A stretch of DNA of 64,000 nt from the NCBI GenBank assembly GCA_945877575.1, contig CAMDUE010000001.1, positions 124,001-188,000 of the forward strand, given 5' to 3'. Origin of the DNA: Chitinophaga pinensis. Its GTDB lineage: Bacteria > Bacteroidota > Bacteroidia > NS11-12g > UBA955. Below the pieces are notes generated by a model. That model was not told the DNA's origin. It saw nothing but the letters and a program-made list of their open reading frames with translations, and did not search any database. Both the position numbers and the translations under genes were made by a program. Positions 59,854-64,000 of this stretch are shown here, piece by piece (within the stretch, counting starts at the first letter, position 1; the number at the start of each line of letters is the position of its first letter).

Positions 59854-59915
59854 CGGTTCAAAAAATTAAACTCTTTGATTTGAGAAAAAAGTTGATTTTT
59901 GCGTTTTGTAAAAGT

Positions 59916-60926
59916 ATGAAGAAAAGCAAAAAGTGGGTAATTCTCTTGGTGTTAAGTGTAGTATTAATGGCAATAATTGCCATCTTTTTTTTACAAACTT
60001 CCAGCAATAAAAACCACCAAGAGGTTATAATTAAAAACAATTGGAATTCAGATAGTTTGAATAACTACTTCAATCAAAACTTTAATGTTGAGATGCCTTT
60101 AGGATTGTCATTTTGGGCCGAAAAAGCCGGATACAAAATCACACCGTGCAAGTTTTTTCTACCACCTAACAGTACTCCATTTAAAATTATTCGCTCATTG
60201 CGGGAAAACAGAAATCAAACCGTAAATCTTGTAATTATTCCTGGAATTTGGGCCGAAAGTTTGTGTGAAAGGGTTTCATCAAAATTGATATTAAACTATG
60301 GTGAATTACATCGTGAGTTGATCTCACCACAATTACTTTTAAACTACGGTTTTAGCGACACCACATGGCCAGCATTGTTTGTACCCAATACTTACAATAT
60401 ATCTGTGGGTGTATCAGTAGAAGGATTCTTTGATCGAATGAAAGCAGAACAAGAATTATTTTGGGATAGCATTCGAACTTCGAAATTGAAGAGTCAAGAT
60501 TTAACTCTTATCCAAGCGGTTACTATCGCTAGTTTGGTACAAAAAGAAAGTAATAAAAAAGCTGAATACATTCAGATTGCCGGTGTTTACATGAATCGAT
60601 TCAGAAAAGGCATGAAATTGCAAGCCGATCCTACAATTGTATTTGCAAAAGGTAAGGCTGAGCGGGTTAGGGGCAGAGAAGACTTATTTATCAATTCGCC
60701 TTATAACACATACATTCATAAAGGCTTACCTCCAGGACCTATATGTATTCCATCTGTAGAAGCTATTGATGCTGTTTTAAATTATACAGATCATGATTAT
60801 TTGTATTTCTGTGCCAAGTCTGACTTCTCAGGCTATCATATTTTCGAATCAGATTACAACAAACACAAAAAAAACGCCTCTGCTTTTCACAGGGCGTTGA
60901 ATAAAGAGGAGAAAAGACGTAAATAA
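59916..60926 (+). CDS. mltG: Endolytic transglycosylase MltG; start refined to MKKSKKW
   Basis: IASLVQKESNKKAEYIQIAGVYMNRFRKGMKLQADPTI; YNTYIHKGLPPGPICIPS. Confidence 0.95.
   Translation: MKKSKKWVILLVLSVVLMAIIAIFFLQTSSNKNHQEVIIKNNWNSDSLNNYFNQNFNVEMPLGLSFWAEKAGYKITPCKFFLPPNSTPFKIIRSLRENRNQTVNLVIIPGIWAESLCERVSSKLILNYGELHRELISPQLLLNYGFSDTTWPALFVPNTYNISVGVSVEGFFDRMKAEQELFWDSIRTSKLKSQDLTLIQAVTIASLVQKESNKKAEYIQIAGVYMNRFRKGMKLQADPTIVFAKGKAERVRGREDLFINSPYNTYIHKGLPPGPICIPSVEAIDAVLNYTDHDYLYFCAKSDFSGYHIFESDYNKHKKNASAFHRALNKEEKRRK
60865..60898 (-). terminator. Intrinsic terminator for the minus-strand T9SS gene, inside the mltG 3' coding end
   Basis: Minus strand: AACGCC-CTG-TGAAAAG-CAG-A-GGCGTT followed by a T-run. 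Confidence 0.7.
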
Positions 60927-61724
60927 CTACTCGATTACTGAGAATTGTTCAGAAAATCGATTGCCCATTTGATCAATTCCTTGAAGGATGTAATTTCCAG
61001 ATTGCAATTGTGAAATATTCAAGCTGTTACAATTAGTTTGTTTATAAACAACTTGACCATTCAAATTCCAAACAACGGCTAATTTCAACGTTTGATTTAT
61101 AAACAATTCATTTCCTTTGGAAATTGGATTTCCCAAAATTTTCACGCCTGTCTGTGAAAGCACTGTTGTTGAATTTGAATTCGCTTTCAACTGTTGAACG
61201 GCGGTTTTAACATCGTCACCGTTATCTGAACCGTTTCCATTTGAAATTACAGATGCTGCGTATATATTCAGGTTTCCAGTAATTGAACTTGGAGCTTGCC
61301 AATCAATTTCCCATACATTTTGTCCGTTTGACGTTCCTGGGGATGTATGTCCCCAAACTTTTGATGAGCTCACGTTGGTTTTAGATGGAGCAGTACCAAA
61401 AGTTCCAGCCGCTGCATTTGATGCGTCCAAAATTACCGCTTGAAATCCCATTTTTGAAGAATTTCCTTTGGATGTAATTCGAAGAGTGTAATTTGTTGAT
61501 GGAATTATGTCAGTTACTGCAGTATTTAATGATTTGTCAATTAACTCAGCAGTTAATGACGAGGCTAAATTATTATTAGACCCATGACAAGATGTACAAG
61601 TACCTGAACTCCCGGGTGAACCGGTTCTATTTCCTCCGGGACCAGAGGAATTTGAGGTAAGAACAACAGTTAGTCCCGCCATTGCTAAAATTGAAGTAAT
61701 TCCGAGTATTTTTCTTTGTTTCAT
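60927..61724 (-). CDS. Choice-of-anchor V-like secreted protein with CxxCH motif and probable T9SS C-terminus
   Basis: GGNRTGSPGSSGTCTSCHG; C-terminal sorting-domain-like LQSGNYILQGIDQMGNRFSEQFSVIE. Confidence 0.85.
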   Translation of the reverse strand: MKQRKILGITSILAMAGLTVVLTSNSSGPGGNRTGSPGSSGTCTSCHGSNNNLASSLTAELIDKSLNTAVTDIIPSTNYTLRITSKGNSSKMGFQAVILDASNAAAGTFGTAPSKTNVSSSKVWGHTSPGTSNGQNVWEIDWQAPSSITGNLNIYAASVISNGNGSDNGDDVKTAVQQLKANSNSTTVLSQTGVKILGNPISKGNELFINQTLKLAVVWNLNGQVVYKQTNCNSLNISQLQSGNYILQGIDQMGNRFSEQFSVIE

Positions 61725-61853
61725 AATTTAAATCTGATGCAATTTCAGTCAAATTGTCTGATAAATCCATCAGTGATTCGAAAATGTGATAAAACTTGGA
61801 TATTTTTTTACACAAAAGGTCAATCATTGAACAATTCATATAGTGCGTTGTAT

Positions 61854-61861
61854 TATTTTTG
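61854..61861 (+). promoter_or_regulatory. -7-like box TATTTTTG, 9 nt before nuoA ATG
   Basis: Exact TAnnTTTG. Confidence 0.5.
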
Positions 61862-61870
61862 TCGCAAGTC

Positions 61871-62236
61871 ATGAATAGTCCAGAAAGTTACATTCCGATA
61901 TTGATCCAATTGGGTTTTTCCATTGGGTTTGTAGTTTTAGCCTTGTTTTTATCGCAGCTGTTGGGTCCTAAGAAAAAGACTGTCAAAAAAATAGAAACTT
62001 TTGAATGTGGAATTGAGTCTCAAGGAGATGCTAGATTTCCTGTTTCGGTAAAGTACTTTCTATCGGCAATTCTGTTTGTCTTGTTTGACGTGGAAGTGAT
62101 ATTCTTTTACCCTTATGCAGTCAATTTTAAAGAAATGGGTTGGGAAGGATTCATGGCAGTTGTCACTTTTGTGGGATTTTTCTTGACTGGATTCATATAT
62201 GTGTGGAAAAAAGGCGCCCTGGAATGGGAACGTTAA
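61871..62236 (+). CDS. nuoA: NADH-quinone oxidoreductase subunit A; start refined to MNSPES
   Basis: FECGIESQGDARFPVSVKYFLSAILFVLFDVEVIFFYP. Confidence 0.96.
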   Translation: MNSPESYIPILIQLGFSIGFVVLALFLSQLLGPKKKTVKKIETFECGIESQGDARFPVSVKYFLSAILFVLFDVEVIFFYPYAVNFKEMGWEGFMAVVTFVGFFLTGFIYVWKKGALEWER

Positions 62237-62259
62237 TCAATTAAAATTGTTGTATAGTT

Positions 62260-62805
62260 ATGGTTAAAGTAGTTGAAGCACCAGAAGGATTCGAAGGACA
62301 AGGTTTCTTCGCAACTTCATTGGATAAAGTTATAGGAATGGCAAGAGCCAACTCTTTGTGGCCATTGCCTTTTGCGACTTCATGTTGTGGAATTGAGTTT
62401 ATGGCAACTATGGGTGCGAATTATGATTTGGCTCGTTTCGGGTCAGAACGTATGTCTTTCAGTCCAAGACAAGCAGACTTATTGATTGTAGCTGGAACTA
62501 TTTCTAAAAAATTAGGTCCTGTTTTAAAACAAGTATACGATCAAATGGCTGAACCTAAATGGGTTCTTTCTGTTGGAGCTTGTGCTTCTAGCGGAGGAAT
62601 ATTTGATACTTATAGTGTTCTTCAGGGTATTGATCACGTAATTCCAGTAGACGTTTACGTTCCTGGTTGCCCTCCAAGACCAGAACAAATCATTGAGGGT
62701 GTTTTGAAAATTCAGCACTTAGCGAAAAATGAAAGTTTGAGAAGAAGAGATTCTGATGAATACCGTAAAATGCTAGAAACTTACAACATCGAAACTACAA
62801 AATGA
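62260..62805 (+). CDS. nuoB: NADH-quinone oxidoreductase subunit B
   Basis: [36 protein letters not shown]. Confidence 0.97.
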   Translation: MVKVVEAPEGFEGQGFFATSLDKVIGMARANSLWPLPFATSCCGIEFMATMGANYDLARFGSERMSFSPRQADLLIVAGTISKKLGPVLKQVYDQMAEPKWVLSVGACASSGGIFDTYSVLQGIDHVIPVDVYVPGCPPRPEQIIEGVLKIQHLAKNESLRRRDSDEYRKMLETYNIETTK

Positions 62806-63302
62806 GTACATCGTCTTTTTTAGATAAAACTATAGATGGATTGAATTCAAAAGGATTTATCCTCGAATATATTCTAGATTCTTACAACGAACACAACATT
62901 GTTATCGATGCAAATAACGCTCTAGAAGTTGTAAAATATCTTAACTCTGAATTGGGTTATAATTTCTTAGTTGATTTAACGGGGTCACATTATCCTGATA
63001 AAGAAAACCAAGAGTATCAAGTGGTATTCCATATTCAGAACTTGGTAGAAAATACCCGATTGAGATTTAAATCTAACTTGAGTAAAGATCAAATGGAGTT
63101 TCCTTCGTTGACACCTGTTTTCTCTGCTTCAAATTGGATGGAACGAGAAACTTTTGATTTTTTTGGAATTCAATTTACAGGACATCCAGATCTACGCAGA
63201 ATTTTGAATGTCGATGATATGGATTATCATCCCATGAGAAAAGAATACGCACTTGAAGACGAAACACGTAGAGATAAAAACGATACATTTTTTGGAAGAT
63301 GA
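62802..63302 (+). CDS. nuoC: NADH-quinone oxidoreductase subunit C
   Basis: [24 protein letters not shown]. Confidence 0.95.
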   Translation: MSTSSFLDKTIDGLNSKGFILEYILDSYNEHNIVIDANNALEVVKYLNSELGYNFLVDLTGSHYPDKENQEYQVVFHIQNLVENTRLRFKSNLSKDQMEFPSLTPVFSASNWMERETFDFFGIQFTGHPDLRRILNVDDMDYHPMRKEYALEDETRRDKNDTFFGR

Positions 63303-64000
63303 GCGAATTAGAGGTAAACAAAAAATACAACGTCCAAGTCAGCACAGAAACGATCGATGGCGAAATCGCTACGCTGAATTTGGGTCCAACGCACCCAGCA
63401 ACACACGGTATTTTCCAAAACGTGTTGAAAGTGGATGGAGAACGCATTTTACATGCTGAACAAACTGTGGGATATATCCACCGCGCTTTCGAGAAATTGG
63501 CTGAGCGGAGACCATACAATCAAATAACTCCAATCACTGACCGACTAAACTATTGTTCGTCACCCATAAATAATATGGGATGGCATATGACCGTAGAAAA
63601 ACTCATTGGCGCTGAAATGCCAAAGCGTGTTGACTACATGCGAGTAATTGTTATGGAGCTATCGAGAATAGCTGACCATTTGGTTTGCAATTCGGTTATT
63701 GGTGTTGATACAGGCGCCTTGACTGGATTCACATACATGTTCCAAGAACGTGAAAAAATCTACGATATATTTGAGGAAATATGTGGAGCCCGTCTTACTA
63801 CTAACGTAGGAAGAATTGGTGGTTTTGATCGTGATTTTAGTCCAGAATTCTTTAGCAAGCTAAATACATTTTTAAAAGAATTCCCCAAGAATTTTGATGA
63901 ATTTGGGAGTTTATTGGAAAGAAATAGAATCTTTATGGATCGTACAATAGGCGCGGGTCCAATTTCTGCAGAAAGGGCATTGAATTATTCTTTCGCAGGT
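63299..64000 (+). CDS. nuoD: NADH-quinone oxidoreductase subunit D, truncated by window end
   Basis: Own translation from ATG 63299: [50 protein letters not shown]... Confidence 0.95.
   Translation, partial: MSELEVNKKYNVQVSTETIDGEIATLNLGPTHPATHGIFQNVLKVDGERILHAEQTVGYIHRAFEKLAERRPYNQITPITDRLNYCSSPINNMGWHMTVEKLIGAEMPKRVDYMRVIVMELSRIADHLVCNSVIGVDTGALTGFTYMFQEREKIYDIFEEICGARLTTNVGRIGGFDRDFSPEFFSKLNTFLKEFPKNFDEFGSLLERNRIFMDRTIGAGPISAERALNYSFAG

Noticed and set aside
1-64000. Searched for CRISPR arrays, tRNAs, rRNAs, transposases, phage genes, toxin-antitoxin and defence islands
   Set aside because: None seen; intergenic spaces are very short (mostly <150 nt) and nearly all ORFs are recognisable housekeeping families.

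Overview
This 64 kb, AT-rich window looks like a Bacteroidota chromosome: T9SS C-terminal sorting domains, DUF4837, DUF349, a TonB receptor, LytS/LytTR, and TAnnTTTG-type promoter boxes. It is gene-dense and mostly housekeeping (metB, purN, ald, recF, dnaE, phoH, purC, dapD, dnaX, putA-like proline dehydrogenase, ccmC/D/E/F, ribH, pdhA, pyrR/pyrB, lepB, dapB, mltG, nuoABCD). I saw no rRNA, tRNA, IS element, prophage or CRISPR array, and no large anti-phage or biosynthetic island. The strongest signal is in dnaX. An A10 run in a slippery-heptamer phase sits exactly at the end of domain III and is followed 3 nt later by a GCTGA-TACA-TCAGC hairpin. Slippage in either direction meets a stop within a few codons, which suggests programmed production of a short gamma-like subunit. 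Other notable signals are: repeated -7-like boxes ending 4-10 nt before start codons (probable leaderless or near-leaderless mRNAs); terminator hairpins embedded inside neighbouring coding sequences, one a perfect UUCG-loop hairpin inside the 5' end of an LTA-synthase-like gene; several clean dyads next to regulators or orphan genes; a Cys-rich protein/HMA/TonB receptor metal cassette; a CcmC-like protein with a large insertion; and a divergent SAM hydroxide adenosyltransferase.
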